Below are positions 27,087 to 35,279 of a stretch of DNA of 64,000 nucleotides, in pieces (positions within the stretch are counted from its first letter, which is position 1; each line of letters starts with the position of its first letter). The position numbers were made by a program, and so were the translations under genes. The DNA lies in the NCBI RefSeq assembly GCF_019880365.1, contig NZ_CP082271.1, positions 2,480,001 through 2,544,000 of the forward strand, in the 5' to 3' direction. Source of the DNA: Pseudomonas sp. DNDY-54 (GTDB lineage: Bacteria; Pseudomonadota; Gammaproteobacteria; Pseudomonadales; Pseudomonadaceae). The notes below the pieces were generated by a model. It was not told where the DNA came from. It was given only the letters and a program-made list of their open reading frames with translations, and ran no database searches.

Positions 27087-28358
27087 ATGGCTGACAACAA
27101 AGCGCAGTTGATCATCGAAGGCGCAGACGCCATCGAACTGCCCGTTCTAACCGGCACCGTAGGGCCTGACGTAATCGATGTACGAGGCTTGACCTCCACG
27201 GGTCGCTTCACTTTCGACCCCGGCTTCATGTCCACCGCCTCTTGCGAATCGCAAATCACCTACATTGATGGTGACCAGGGGATTCTGCTGCATCGCGGCT
27301 ATCCGATCGAACAGTTGGCCGAAAAATCCGATTACCTCGAGACCTGTTATCTGCTGCTGAACGGCGAACTGCCGACCGCCGAAGAAAAGGCGAAGTTCAT
27401 TAGCACGGTGAAGAACCACACGATGGTTCACGAGCAGCTCAAGTCGTTCCTCAACGGCTTCCGCCGTGATGCGCACCCGATGGCCATTATGTGCGGCGTT
27501 GTAGGCGCGCTATCGGCGTTCTATCACGACTCACTGGACATCAACGACCCGCACCACCGCGAGATTTCTGCGGTGCGCCTGGTTGCCAAGATGCCGACCC
27601 TCGCCGCCATGGTTTATAAGTACTCCATGGGTCAGCCGATGATGTATCCGCGCAATGACCTGAACTACGCTGAAAACTTCTTGCACATGATGTTCAACAC
27701 ACCTTGTGAAGTGAAGCCGATCAGCCCCGTTCTCGCCAAGGCAATGGACCGCATTTTCATTCTGCACGCAGACCACGAGCAGAACGCGTCCACGTCCACT
27801 GTCCGCCTGGCCGGCTCTACCGGCGCCAACCCGTTCGCTTGTATCGCTGCAGGCATCGCCGCACTCTGGGGACCGGCACACGGTGGCGCAAACGAAGCCG
27901 TGCTCACCATGCTGGACGAGATCGGCGATGTTTCGAATATTGAAAAATTCCTTGAGAAGGCCAAAGACAAGAACGATCCGTTCAAGCTCATGGGCTTCGG
28001 TCATCGCGTCTACAAGAACTTCGATCCTCGCGCCAAGGTGATGAAGCAGACTTGCGACGAAGTGCTCGGCGAGCTGGGTATCAATGACCCACAGCTGGAG
28101 CTGGCAATGAAGCTGGAAGAGATCGCGCTGAACGATCCCTACTTCGCTGAGCGCAACCTGTACCCGAACGTCGACTTCTACTCTGGCATCATCCTCAAGG
28201 CGATCGGTATTCCGACCAGCATGTTCACCGTGATCTTCGCCCTGGCGCGGACCGTGGGCTGGATTTCGCACTGGAAGGAAATGATCGCTTCAGGCCAGAA
28301 GATCGGCCGTCCGCGTCAGCTGTACACCGGCCATCCGCAGCGCGACCTGCCAAGCTGA
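27087..28358 (+). CDS. gltA: Citrate synthase (type II)
   Basis: A 423-residue hexameric-type citrate synthase with the substrate histidines in ILHADHEQNASTSTVR and GFGHRVYKNFDPRA, and the catalytic Asp in NVDFYSGIILKA. It condenses oxaloacetate and acetyl-CoA, the entry step of the TCA cycle. The C-terminus GHPQRDLPS is a few residues shorter than the usual TGHxxRDF-type tail; the active site is unaffected. It is monocistronic: strong promoter and AGGAGG site upstream, strong terminator downstream. It is divergent from sdhCDAB, the usual Pseudomonas layout. Confidence 0.97.
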   Translation: MADNKAQLIIEGADAIELPVLTGTVGPDVIDVRGLTSTGRFTFDPGFMSTASCESQITYIDGDQGILLHRGYPIEQLAEKSDYLETCYLLLNGELPTAEEKAKFISTVKNHTMVHEQLKSFLNGFRRDAHPMAIMCGVVGALSAFYHDSLDINDPHHREISAVRLVAKMPTLAAMVYKYSMGQPMMYPRNDLNYAENFLHMMFNTPCEVKPISPVLAKAMDRIFILHADHEQNASTSTVRLAGSTGANPFACIAAGIAALWGPAHGGANEAVLTMLDEIGDVSNIEKFLEKAKDKNDPFKLMGFGHRVYKNFDPRAKVMKQTCDEVLGELGINDPQLELAMKLEEIALNDPYFAERNLYPNVDFYSGIILKAIGIPTSMFTVIFALARTVGWISHWKEMIASGQKIGRPRQLYTGHPQRDLPS

Positions 28359-28376
28359 GCTTTAGCCGAAACGAAG

Positions 28377-28403
28377 AAGGCTGCCCAAGAGGCAGCCTTT
28401 TTT
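28377..28403 (+). terminator. Rho-independent terminator of gltA
   Basis: AAGGCTGCC and GGCAGCCTT form a 9-bp stem with a 5-base loop, followed by TTTTTT, 18 bases after the gltA stop. Confidence 0.9.
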
Positions 28404-28903
28404 GTGTCTAACGCCACGACCCGAATAAAACCAACCGAAACCTGCAGACTCTGTAGGGCTGGTAAAACCCACTGAAATCGCGCCTCACGATAGCGCCGTG
28501 GCAATGCCGAGCATCCAAGACACCGCCACTTGGAAATAAACCGTTTTGCTGTGCTATCGAGACTCCATGAGCCGACACTATGCCGCTCTATGGGGCTGAT
28601 TTGTTGCTGGCCGACCGCGGGGCGAAGCTTGTCCCAGCGAGTAACATTCCATTCGCCAACCACAGCCTGCGTAAGATCAACTGAACCCCACAATCGTTAC
28701 TTGGAGAGGTGAAAGAGGCCGAAAGTGCGGTCGGTACAACGCAGCGGCAATACCTAACGTCCAATACGCCACGACACTACCCAGAGAGTGCCATCGGGCC
28801 GCTTCGCATCGACTCAGGACTCAGGTTTGCCACCAAGAAACCATGTGCATCTATGACTGCCACCGCCGTCGGCCGTGCCTTAATCTGCACGCCAATCCCG
28901 ACA
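28404..28903. other. 500-base stretch without a recognised gene
   Basis: Several short frames cross this interval on both strands, but none has a recognisable family motif, a good ribosome site and typical composition together. A leftward frame near 28780-28900 reads VGIGVQIKARPTAVAVIDAHGF, which looks protein-like but lies beyond the stop frame of the YkgJ gene and has no start of its own; it could be a decayed gene end. Confidence 0.4.
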
Positions 28904-29155
28904 TCACGCGGTCGCTTGCTCCAACCACCCGAGCAATCGAATAGCATCCTGACGGCTATCACCACAGACCGAGTGATCCGCCTGGAACGCGGTACAGACA
29001 GCAGGCCGCGAGGGCTGGCCAAACAATCCGCATAGATTGCGTTCCGAAAGATGCAAGCAACGCTCACCCGCCGGCTTGCCATAAGGCATGCCTGGAATCG
29101 GCGAGCTGATCGAAGGGGCAATACAACAGGCACCGCAACCGGGACGGCAACTCAT
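28904..29155 (-). CDS. YkgJ-family cysteine cluster protein
   Basis: An 83-residue protein beginning MSCRPGCGACCIAPSISSPI, the CxxxCxxCC cluster of the YkgJ family (putative Fe or Zn chelate-binding), with further Cys in RCLHL, NLCGLF and AVCTAF. The start at 29155 is chosen because the family begins just before the Cys cluster; the open frame extends 18 codons upstream. Small single gene, divergent from the DUF486 gene. The exact biochemical role of the family is not established. Confidence 0.8.
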   Translation of the reverse strand: MSCRPGCGACCIAPSISSPIPGMPYGKPAGERCLHLSERNLCGLFGQPSRPAVCTAFQADHSVCGDSRQDAIRLLGWLEQATA

Positions 29156-29298
29156 TTCCAATCGTCCGAATGAAAAACGGGGCGGCGATAATAATGAGTG
29201 TTCGCGCAAAAGGCACTAGCGCCAACGGGCGCCTTTCGGGCACTTGCGAGGCAGGTGACGAATCAATAGGATCCGCCATCGTCCCGGAGTATCACCCC

Positions 29299-29640
29299 AT
29301 GCCCATCTGGCTACAGACTGCTGCCCTGCTCTGCTTTTCGAACCTGTTTATGACCTTCGCCTGGTACGGTCATCTCAAAACGCTTAATGGCAAGCCTTGG
29401 GTAATCGCGGCACTGATCAGCTGGGGCATCGCGCTTTTCGAGTATTTGATCATGGTGCCTGCCAACCGCATCGGCTACACCGAGCTTTCGATCGGCCAGC
29501 TGAAGATCATGCAGGAGGTGATCACTCTGATGATCTTCGTGCCGTTTAGCGTGTTGTACATGCAGCAGCCCTTGAAACTCGACTACCTGTGGGCCGGGCT
29601 GTGCCTGCTGGGTGCGGTGTATTTCATCTTCCGCTCATGA
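29299..29640 (+). CDS. DMT-family / DUF486 small membrane protein
   Basis: A 113-residue protein with four helices: LQTAALLCFSNLFMTFAWYG, WVIAALISWGIALFEYLIMV, a third around ITLMIFVPFSVLYM, and a fourth at LWAGLCLLGAVYFIF. The segment FSNLFMTFAWYGHLK is typical of DUF486 in the drug/metabolite transporter superfamily. I chose ATG 29299, with a GGAG site just upstream; 43 upstream codons in the same frame look non-coding. Substrate unknown. It is followed at 118 bases by ppnP on the same strand. Confidence 0.82.
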   Translation: MPIWLQTAALLCFSNLFMTFAWYGHLKTLNGKPWVIAALISWGIALFEYLIMVPANRIGYTELSIGQLKIMQEVITLMIFVPFSVLYMQQPLKLDYLWAGLCLLGAVYFIFRS

Positions 29641-29758
29641 GCGTGGCCGCATCAGCACTCGGAGCTAGCAGCCTCACTCGATACGCCAGCGACCTGATGA
29701 CGCCATCGAGCCGCTTCGGCATACTGGCCGCCCTTTACCGCACCCTTAGAGGTTTCGA

Positions 29759-30040
29759 ATGTTCAAGGTCAACGAGTATTTCGACGGCACCGTCAAATCC
29801 ATCGCGTTCGACATGGCCGCCGGACCGGCGACGATCGGCGTCATGGCGCCAGGCAACTATGAGTTCGGCACCAACCAGTTGGAAGTTATGCATGTGGTCG
29901 CCGGTAGCCTGAACGTGAAATTGCCCGGCAACGAAAACTACGAAACGTTCGGCGCTGGCACCCAGTTCACCGTGCCGGCGAATAGCAAGTTTCAGCTGAA
30001 GGTGGCGGAGGCGACTGCTTACCTGTGCGAGTATCGATAA
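29759..30040 (+). CDS. ppnP: Pyrimidine/purine nucleoside phosphorylase PpnP
   Basis: A 93-residue cupin-fold protein: FKVNEYFDGTVKSIAFD, ATIGVMAPGNYEFGTNQLEVMHVVAGSL and FTVPANSKFQLKV are the conserved strands of the YaiE/PpnP (formerly DUF1255) family. These proteins cleave nucleosides with phosphate in the cytoplasm. Start ATG 29759 follows an AGAGG site. It has no clear operon partner; a REP-like repeat pair follows it 36 bases after the stop. Confidence 0.9.
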   Translation: MFKVNEYFDGTVKSIAFDMAAGPATIGVMAPGNYEFGTNQLEVMHVVAGSLNVKLPGNENYETFGAGTQFTVPANSKFQLKVAEATAYLCEYR

Positions 30041-30075
30041 GCGCTTTGATACCTGGCAATCAGAACCGGTGTCAT

Positions 30076-30142
30076 GGTGGATGGATGAAGCGTCATCCAC
30101 CCTACGTCACGACGACACCCGTAGGGTGGGCTTCAGCCCACC
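30076..30142. repeat. Inverted pair of REP-like palindromes after ppnP
   Basis: Left unit 30076-30105 (a GGTGGATG...CATCCACC hairpin ending in CTAC) and right unit 30121-30142 (GTAG before GGTGGGCTTCAGCCCACC) face each other across 15 bases. The right unit is identical to copies near 31319, 31361, 37847, 38001 and 42932. The CTAC/GTAG ends point inward, as in REPIN-type doublets. Confidence 0.85.
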
Positions 30143-30250
30143 AACCTGCCCAACAACCTGTTCAGCCATGGCTCCAAAGGCTTAGCCGGAAAACGCTTCC
30201 GACCGAGGCGTGCTTAATTTCCAATCCGCGGATGTCGCCGTAACCCCGCC

Positions 30251-30544
30251 CTACCCCAGCGGTTTATAGGCTCGGTTAACCTGCTTCGACTGATTCAACC
30301 GAGTCAATTCGCCCGCCAAGCGCTCTCGTTCCGCGCGGCCGACTTGCTGAAGGTCGTCGTACAAACGCAACAGCTCCGCGAGTTGCTCGCGTAAGCCAGC
30401 ATCAAACGCATCTTCATCGCGCAAGGTGGCTACGAGGGTGCGGCACTCTTCATCCAGCACCGCTATGGCTTCCCAGTCACCTGCCGCCAGTGCATCGCGC
30501 AGCCTGTCGGCCAGCGTAGCGAACGCTTGTTTGCGTGACTGCAT
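30251..30544 (-). CDS. fliT: FliT-like flagellar export chaperone
   Basis: A 97-residue, mostly helical acidic protein (MQSRKQAFATLADRLRDALAAGDWEAIAVLDEECRTL and onward). Motifs in this family are weak; the call rests mainly on position directly after fliD-fliS in the flagellar cluster and on size and helical character. FliT chaperones the cap protein FliD. Start ATG 30544 has a GAGGG site at 5 bases. In several Pseudomonas fleQ comes next, but here the next gene is ppnP on the other strand. Confidence 0.65.
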   Translation of the reverse strand: MQSRKQAFATLADRLRDALAAGDWEAIAVLDEECRTLVATLRDEDAFDAGLREQLAELLRLYDDLQQVGRAERERLAGELTRLNQSKQVNRAYKPLG

Positions 30545-30612
30545 GAATGCCCTCAAAACTATTCAACTTGTGCGAAGAACAACGAACTCACTGTATCCGT
30601 CGCGTCAGACGA

Positions 30613-30999
30613 TTATACCTTCGGCGCGATCTGATCCCAGGCCAGCTTGATCTCGCCCAACAGTTTGCCAACTTCGTTCAGCTTGTCGATATCGTTGTGC
30701 CGGCTCGCCTCGAACAGGCGCATCGTCATGTATTCGTAGAGTCGGTCGAGGTTTTCTGCCAACTCACCGCCAACACTCTTATCGAGCCCGTCGCGCAAGC
30801 CACCGATGATATTAATGGCCTTGCCAACAAGCACGCCCTTTTCGGCGAAGGCTTCCCGCTCCATGGCGCCTTTAGCCTGCGCGATGCGATCCAGGCCACC
30901 CTGCATCAGCATCTGGATCAAGCGGTGCGGATCAGCTTCGTTGACCTGAACCTTAACGCCAACCTGCTGATACTGCTTCATTGCTGTCATTGCGTTCAT
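30613..30999 (-). CDS. fliS: Flagellin export chaperone FliS
   Basis: A 128-residue helical protein with the family pattern AMKQYQQVGVKVQVNEADPHRLIQMLMQGGLDRIAQAKGAM and LDRLYEYMTMRLFEASRHND. FliS binds the C-terminal part of flagellin and keeps it unpolymerised until export. It lies about 400 bases after fliD, a gap that contains a terminator and a REP pair, so fliS and fliT may be a separate transcript from fliD. Confidence 0.95.
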   Translation of the reverse strand: MNAMTAMKQYQQVGVKVQVNEADPHRLIQMLMQGGLDRIAQAKGAMEREAFAEKGVLVGKAINIIGGLRDGLDKSVGGELAENLDRLYEYMTMRLFEASRHNDIDKLNEVGKLLGEIKLAWDQIAPKV

Positions 31000-31090
31000 C
31001 TGGATAAGCCCCTTGCCACATCAAGTTTGCATGTACAGCTTATCGGTCGAGGTCGCTCAAGCTTGAGAGCAGTTGGATAAATCACAGTAA

Positions 31091-31112
31091 TAAAAAACCG
31101 CCTCGGCGGCGG
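31091..31112 (-). terminator. Terminator-like hairpin downstream of fliD
   Basis: On the minus strand CCGCC...GGCGG forms a short stem followed by TTTTTTA. It would end leftward transcripts from fliD before fliS. Confidence 0.6.
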
Positions 31113-31318
31113 ATTGAAAATTAGTGAAGAGTTTCACCAGCTTGGAGGACCGGACCATTCTTCGCTGATCACCGGAGTAAGGATTGGCAATTCCGTGCGC
31201 CGCTGGCTGCGTTTCCGAGGTATGCGCACCGAGACCAGAACGGTAGGCGTCACGCTTCAAGAGTCCGTTATCGGAGACCAGCGCTAGCCGTTTGAGACAG
31301 GTCGTGTGGCGCTCCGCT

Positions 31319-31382
31319 GGTGGGCTGAAGCCCACCCTACAGGTGGGGTGTTGTCAAAACGTAGGGTGGGCTTCAGCCCACC
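31319..31382. repeat. Perfect inverted pair of 22-bp REP-like palindromes
   Basis: Two exact copies in opposite orientation at 31319-31340 and 31361-31382, separated by 20 bases. Each is the near-palindrome GGTGGGCTTCAGCCCACC with a GTAG tag, and the tags face inward. The same 22-mer occurs in four other places listed in this window. Confidence 0.9.
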
Positions 31383-31404
31383 ACATTGGCCGACCAACGC
31401 AACT

Positions 31405-32892
31405 TTATCTTTTGGAATTACTCGCCGCCCACGGTAGGTTTTCCAGCGAAGCAATAAGGCTGCTTGACGTGTTGGACAACTGCCCAACCAGCAGATCCAT
31501 CGCATTGAACTGCTTGTAGAGCCGGTCCTGCAGCGAGGTGATGCGCCGGGTGAGATCTTCTTTTTGCTTGTCGATACCGGAGATAGTCTCCGTCATCTGT
31601 TTATTGCGTTGCTCGAGAATACCGCCGGTTTCGGTATAGGGCTTCAGCTTTCCATCCAGCCGTGTCGCCAGGCCTTTCTCGCCAGTAAACAATGCAGGCA
31701 GCTCGGTAAAGTTGCTGTCCATTACCTTGCTCAACTTGGCATCGTCGATCTTCAGCGTGCCGTCTTTCTGCGTGGTAATGCCTAAGTCAGCCAGCGCACG
31801 GAGCGCGCCGTCACCCTGTACATTGGTCAACTCGCCGCGGATCGTCCCCAACAACGTTCGTGCCGTGGCATCACCCACCAGAGCGCCGGTAACAGGCGCC
31901 TTGCCGTCACCCACGCTTGTAACCTTGGTCTGCGCGTTGATCACCCCGATCAGTTTGTTGTAGCTGTCGACAAAAGACTGAATCTGCTTTTTAACGCCCG
32001 CCTTGTCTTCTGCAACACTGATGGTAAGCGGTTCGTTGTCTGCCGTTTTAACCTTGAGATCGAGCGTGACGCCATCGATGGCGCCTTCGATCTTATTGGT
32101 CTTGCTGGTCACCACCATGCCATCGACGGTTATCTGGGCACTTTGAGCCATTTGCAGCATCTTCGGCCCTGGGTTTGCCGCATACGCAGCCAGAGCATCT
32201 TGATACTGCGCCGCGGTCAAGCCGTCCGCTTCGGGTTTCTGAACTAGCGCGCTGGTTTCGAGATCAGTCAAATCGAAACGGCCCGCAGCAGGATCTGACG
32301 ACGTGGCCTGAACGGTAATATCCTCACCCTTGCCCGTTGCTGTACTGCTCAGCACAAGTCGAGCACCGGTGTCATCCGTAACAATAGTGGCAGACACGCC
32401 AAGTTCTACGCCGGCCTTGTTGATCGCATCGCGAATACCGGCCAAGGTGTTGTTGCTTTCGTCGACGTCGATGTTCAGGGCCTTGTCCTGCTGGCCCACC
32501 TTTACCGTCAGCGTCCCGCTGCCGAAAGTAGCCGGCTGATCCACCGAGTTCTCAAACGACTGCAATGCGACCTTGCTGCTCGTCGCTAAGCTTTTCACCT
32601 CAACCTGATAGCTACCCGCACCAGCCGTGGTACTGGCAGTAACGCCCACCAGATCGGATTTGCTGGAAGTGGCCGAGCGAGCCTGGAACAGCTCCGGCTT
32701 GTTCAACCCGCCGAGCGCCGTTTGGAAATCGCTAATGGCACTTTTCAATGCGCCAACAGCTGTAATTTGAGTGGTGGTCTTCTTTTCGAGGTTGGCGAGC
32801 TGCGACTCTTTTGGTGCGCGCTCGGCAGCGACCATGCTCTTTACGATGCTGTCGATGTCGATGCCTGAACCAATACCTGTTACGCCAGCCAT
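31405..32892 (-). CDS. fliD: Flagellar filament cap protein FliD (HAP2)
   Basis: A 495-residue protein starting MAGVTGIGSGIDIDSIVKSMVAAERAPK, the conserved FliD N-terminus, with a helical C-terminus (LEQRNKQMTETISGIDKQKEDLTRRITSLQDRLYKQFNAMD) of the same family. FliD sits on the filament tip and folds exported flagellin into place; in Pseudomonas it also binds mucin. It lies 56 bases after flaG. The central domain is variable, as is usual between strains. Confidence 0.95.
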   Translation of the reverse strand: MAGVTGIGSGIDIDSIVKSMVAAERAPKESQLANLEKKTTTQITAVGALKSAISDFQTALGGLNKPELFQARSATSSKSDLVGVTASTTAGAGSYQVEVKSLATSSKVALQSFENSVDQPATFGSGTLTVKVGQQDKALNIDVDESNNTLAGIRDAINKAGVELGVSATIVTDDTGARLVLSSTATGKGEDITVQATSSDPAAGRFDLTDLETSALVQKPEADGLTAAQYQDALAAYAANPGPKMLQMAQSAQITVDGMVVTSKTNKIEGAIDGVTLDLKVKTADNEPLTISVAEDKAGVKKQIQSFVDSYNKLIGVINAQTKVTSVGDGKAPVTGALVGDATARTLLGTIRGELTNVQGDGALRALADLGITTQKDGTLKIDDAKLSKVMDSNFTELPALFTGEKGLATRLDGKLKPYTETGGILEQRNKQMTETISGIDKQKEDLTRRITSLQDRLYKQFNAMDLLVGQLSNTSSSLIASLENLPWAASNSKR

Positions 32893-32948
32893 AGCCTTAC
32901 CTCGTCAAGAAATTGTTAGCCGGAACGCCCAATACAATAATCGTACCG

Positions 32949-33311
32949 TCACGCTTTGGCTTCGAATAACAAACTACGCATCTCATCCAACCGCTCGGTA
33001 AGGCGAAGAATTTCCTCCGACGGTATCTGCCGAACGATCTTGCCTGATTCGCCGTCGATCACACGAACAACCACGTCGCCCGTAGAATCGTCGACGCTGA
33101 AGCTCAGATCACGCTGGATATCTTGCATCTGCGACCGAAGCTTTTCGACCAGATCAGCGGTGCTTTCCTGCTCTTCGCCTTTTACGGAAGCCGTTACTGG
33201 CTGAATCGTATCGGACGCAGAAAACCCAGCCTCTTTGCGGAGGCTGGGTGGCGAGCCAGCTGTCATCTGTGTTTGCGGTGCGGTTCCGCCAGAAACTTTT
33301 CCGACGTCCAT
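32949..33311 (-). CDS. flaG: FlaG family flagellar protein
   Basis: A 120-residue protein with a variable N-terminus and a conserved C-terminal FlaG domain: LSFSVDDSTGDVVVRVIDGESGKIVRQIPSEEIL. I chose ATG 33311 because AGAGGTGA sits at the right distance; an ATG five codons upstream has none. FlaG affects filament length. It is located between fliC and fliD, the usual place. Confidence 0.9.
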   Translation of the reverse strand: MDVGKVSGGTAPQTQMTAGSPPSLRKEAGFSASDTIQPVTASVKGEEQESTADLVEKLRSQMQDIQRDLSFSVDDSTGDVVVRVIDGESGKIVRQIPSEEILRLTERLDEMRSLLFEAKA

Positions 33312-33332
33312 TGATTCACCTCTCATGAATCA

Positions 33333-33361
33333 ATGAGGGTAGAGCACAGCCCTACCCTCAT
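33333..33361 (-). terminator. Stem-loop after fliC
   Basis: ATGAGGGTAG and CTACCCTCAT form a perfect 10-bp stem with a 9-base loop, about 20 bases beyond the fliC stop. There is no T tract on the minus strand, so it may stabilise the abundant fliC message and only partly terminate it. Confidence 0.5.
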
Positions 33362-33380
33362 CATTAACGCCTTCTGCTTA

Positions 33381-34757
33381 TTACTGCAGCAGACTCAGAA
33401 CTGCCTGCGGCAGCTGCTTGGCCTGGGCCAGGATTGCAGTACCAGCCTGTTGCAGGATCTGGTTCTTGCTCAGGTTGGCGGTTTCGGCTGCGAAGTCGGT
33501 GTCTTCGATACGGCCACGTGCAGCGGAGACGTTTTCGGAAATGCTCTGCAGGTTGGAAATGGTGTTGTCGAAGCGGTTCTGTACAGCACCGAGGTCAGCA
33601 CGCTGGGAGTCGATGGCCTTGATGGCATCATCAATCAGCAGAATCGATTCTTGTGCTTTCTGAGCAGTACTAACGTCGACGTCTGCAACATTGGTCATGG
33701 ACGACGCAGTTGAGTCAATAGTTGCATCAGCAACCGAAGCATCCGCTAAAATTGAGCTTGCGACATTGGTAGATAGCTTGACTTCGTCCTTAGAGACCAA
33801 AGTCATGCCAGTGCCAGCAGTATCCTTGAACACACCGACGCCGATATTCGCATCGTTGATTGCTGTGATGGTGTCGTCGAGGCTACTTCCTGCCGCCACC
33901 TTTACGTCTTTGGAGCTTTCGGTGCCGTCCTCTGCGGTGAATGCGAAGGTGTAAGTGATATCCCCTACTTCGGCGCTAATTAGAGCGCTTGGATCCTCAG
34001 CAGCAGCCGCAGCTTCCGCAGCCGCCGTAGCAGCCGTAGCAGCTGCTGTGGCAGCAGCAGTTGCATCCGTGAGGGTCTTTTGTTTGACCGCCAAGGCATC
34101 AGCATCAGTGCCGTCGTCGTCGGTTACCGCAGTTTGCGCCGTGACAACCGCTGCGTCAGCCACTGTTTTCGCACCAGCCGCAGCCGTAGCCGCATCGGTA
34201 TAACTAACCGGGGTAATCCCCGCAACATTGGTAACGTTACTCTTTCCAGACAGCGATTCGGTACTCATCTCTCCGATATTTACGCTGATCATCTCGTTTG
34301 CGCTGCTACCCACTTGGAACGTAGTAGTACCGAACGACCCATCCAACAGCTTCCGACCACCGAAGGTTGTGGTGTTGCTGATACGGTCTAGTTCTTTCTT
34401 AAGCTCACCAACTTCCGAATTTAGCGCTTCACGTTCGGAGCTGCTGTTCGAGCCGTTGGCTGACTGGAGCGACAGGTCACGCATACGCTGAAGAATGTTA
34501 GTGGACTGCTGCAATGCGCCTTCAGCAGTTTGCGCCAACGAAATACCATCGTTGGCGTTTCGAACGGCTACACCAAGGCCATTGATCTGGCTGGTTAAAC
34601 GGTTCGCGATTTGCAGGCCGGCGGCATCATCTTTGGCGCTGTTGATGCGGCTACCGGTGGACAGACGCTCCATGGAGGTGGCGAGTGCGTTGGACGACGA
34701 CTGCAGGTTGCGCTGAGTATTTAGCGACGGGATGTTTGTATTGACTGTAAGAGCCAT
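33381..34757 (-). CDS. fliC: Flagellin FliC with Ala-rich central insert
   Basis: A 458-residue flagellin. Both ends are canonical: MALTVNTNIPSLNTQRNLQ to the DLSLQSANGS region for the N-terminal D0/D1 helices, and ARGRIEDTDFAAETANLSKNQILQQAG to LSLLQ at the C-terminus. The middle, about residues 185-255, is unusual: long alanine stretches (TAAATAATAAAEAAAAAE) with scattered Asp/Thr, encoded by runs of GCN codons at about 34000-34200. This is surface-exposed filament domain. The gene is read from a sigma-28-type promoter about 100 bases upstream and leads the fliC-flaG-fliD group. Confidence 0.95.
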   Translation of the reverse strand: MALTVNTNIPSLNTQRNLQSSSNALATSMERLSTGSRINSAKDDAAGLQIANRLTSQINGLGVAVRNANDGISLAQTAEGALQQSTNILQRMRDLSLQSANGSNSSSEREALNSEVGELKKELDRISNTTTFGGRKLLDGSFGTTTFQVGSSANEMISVNIGEMSTESLSGKSNVTNVAGITPVSYTDAATAAAGAKTVADAAVVTAQTAVTDDDGTDADALAVKQKTLTDATAAATAAATAATAAAEAAAAAEDPSALISAEVGDITYTFAFTAEDGTESSKDVKVAAGSSLDDTITAINDANIGVGVFKDTAGTGMTLVSKDEVKLSTNVASSILADASVADATIDSTASSMTNVADVDVSTAQKAQESILLIDDAIKAIDSQRADLGAVQNRFDNTISNLQSISENVSAARGRIEDTDFAAETANLSKNQILQQAGTAILAQAKQLPQAVLSLLQ

Positions 34758-34854
34758 GATGTGCCTCCAAGGGCGCTAGTTACTTTGGTTGCCTGAGCTT
34801 GCGACTCCGGGCCGGCTTCTGCCCAGGCACCCATTGAGTTCGCATTCGATTAGC

Positions 34855-34881
34855 TTATCGGCGTCGTTTCGGTGAGCTTTA
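34855..34881 (-). promoter_or_regulatory. Sigma-28 (FliA) promoter of fliC
   Basis: On the minus strand TAAA (34881-34878), 15 bases, then GCCGATAA (34862-34855): an exact match to the flagellar sigma-28 consensus, 98 bases upstream of the fliC ATG. Confidence 0.9.
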
Positions 34882-35279
34882 GGAGGCAGTCGAAAATAAT
34901 TTTGCAAGCCCCGAAAACAACCTGTACGACACCGGCGAATCCGCAAACACGCGAGCCCGCCTGCGAAGGTTTTCGGACGTTGGGTGGAAATCTTTAATGT
35001 ATGAACAGAAGGCCGCGAGGTGGACGGCAGGCCCGTGCGGGAGTGTTTGTTTTAAGAGTGCCTGGAAGCCCTTTTCACCGCGAGGGAGCGCTGCCTAATA
35101 AAACTGGAGTCAAACCGCTGCTCTTGTAGAAGGGCTGCCCTCTGCGCGAAGCTTTGCTTTGCACAGGGAAAGTCCATTTCGCCGCGGGACGCACCTCCCA
35201 CGAGAAGCAGGCCGTAGCCGCCCGTGACCTGGGGTAGGTGACACGTCTTCGGTGCGAAGCCGACTAGCTGATGTTTGAG
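34882..35279. other. fliC-ligA intergenic interval
   Basis: About 400 bases with no gene I can support. It contains scattered short GC-rich inverted segments, for example around 35160-35210 (GCCGCGGGACGCACCTCCCAC), that resemble degenerate intergenic repeats, but no exact copy elsewhere in the window. Confidence 0.5.

Larger units (their letters stand above)
31000..31404. other. fliD-fliS intergenic interval
   Basis: About 400 bases with no credible gene. It holds a REP doublet (31319-31382) and a terminator-like hairpin (31091-31112). A 92-codon leftward frame starting inside the REP doublet is present but has no family features. Confidence 0.6.

Noticed and set aside
28316..28693. 125-codon leftward frame
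   Set aside because: It overlaps the gltA end and its terminator and has no recognisable motif.
31057..31335. 92-codon leftward frame
   Set aside because: Starts inside a REP repeat, runs over a terminator-like hairpin and shows no family features.
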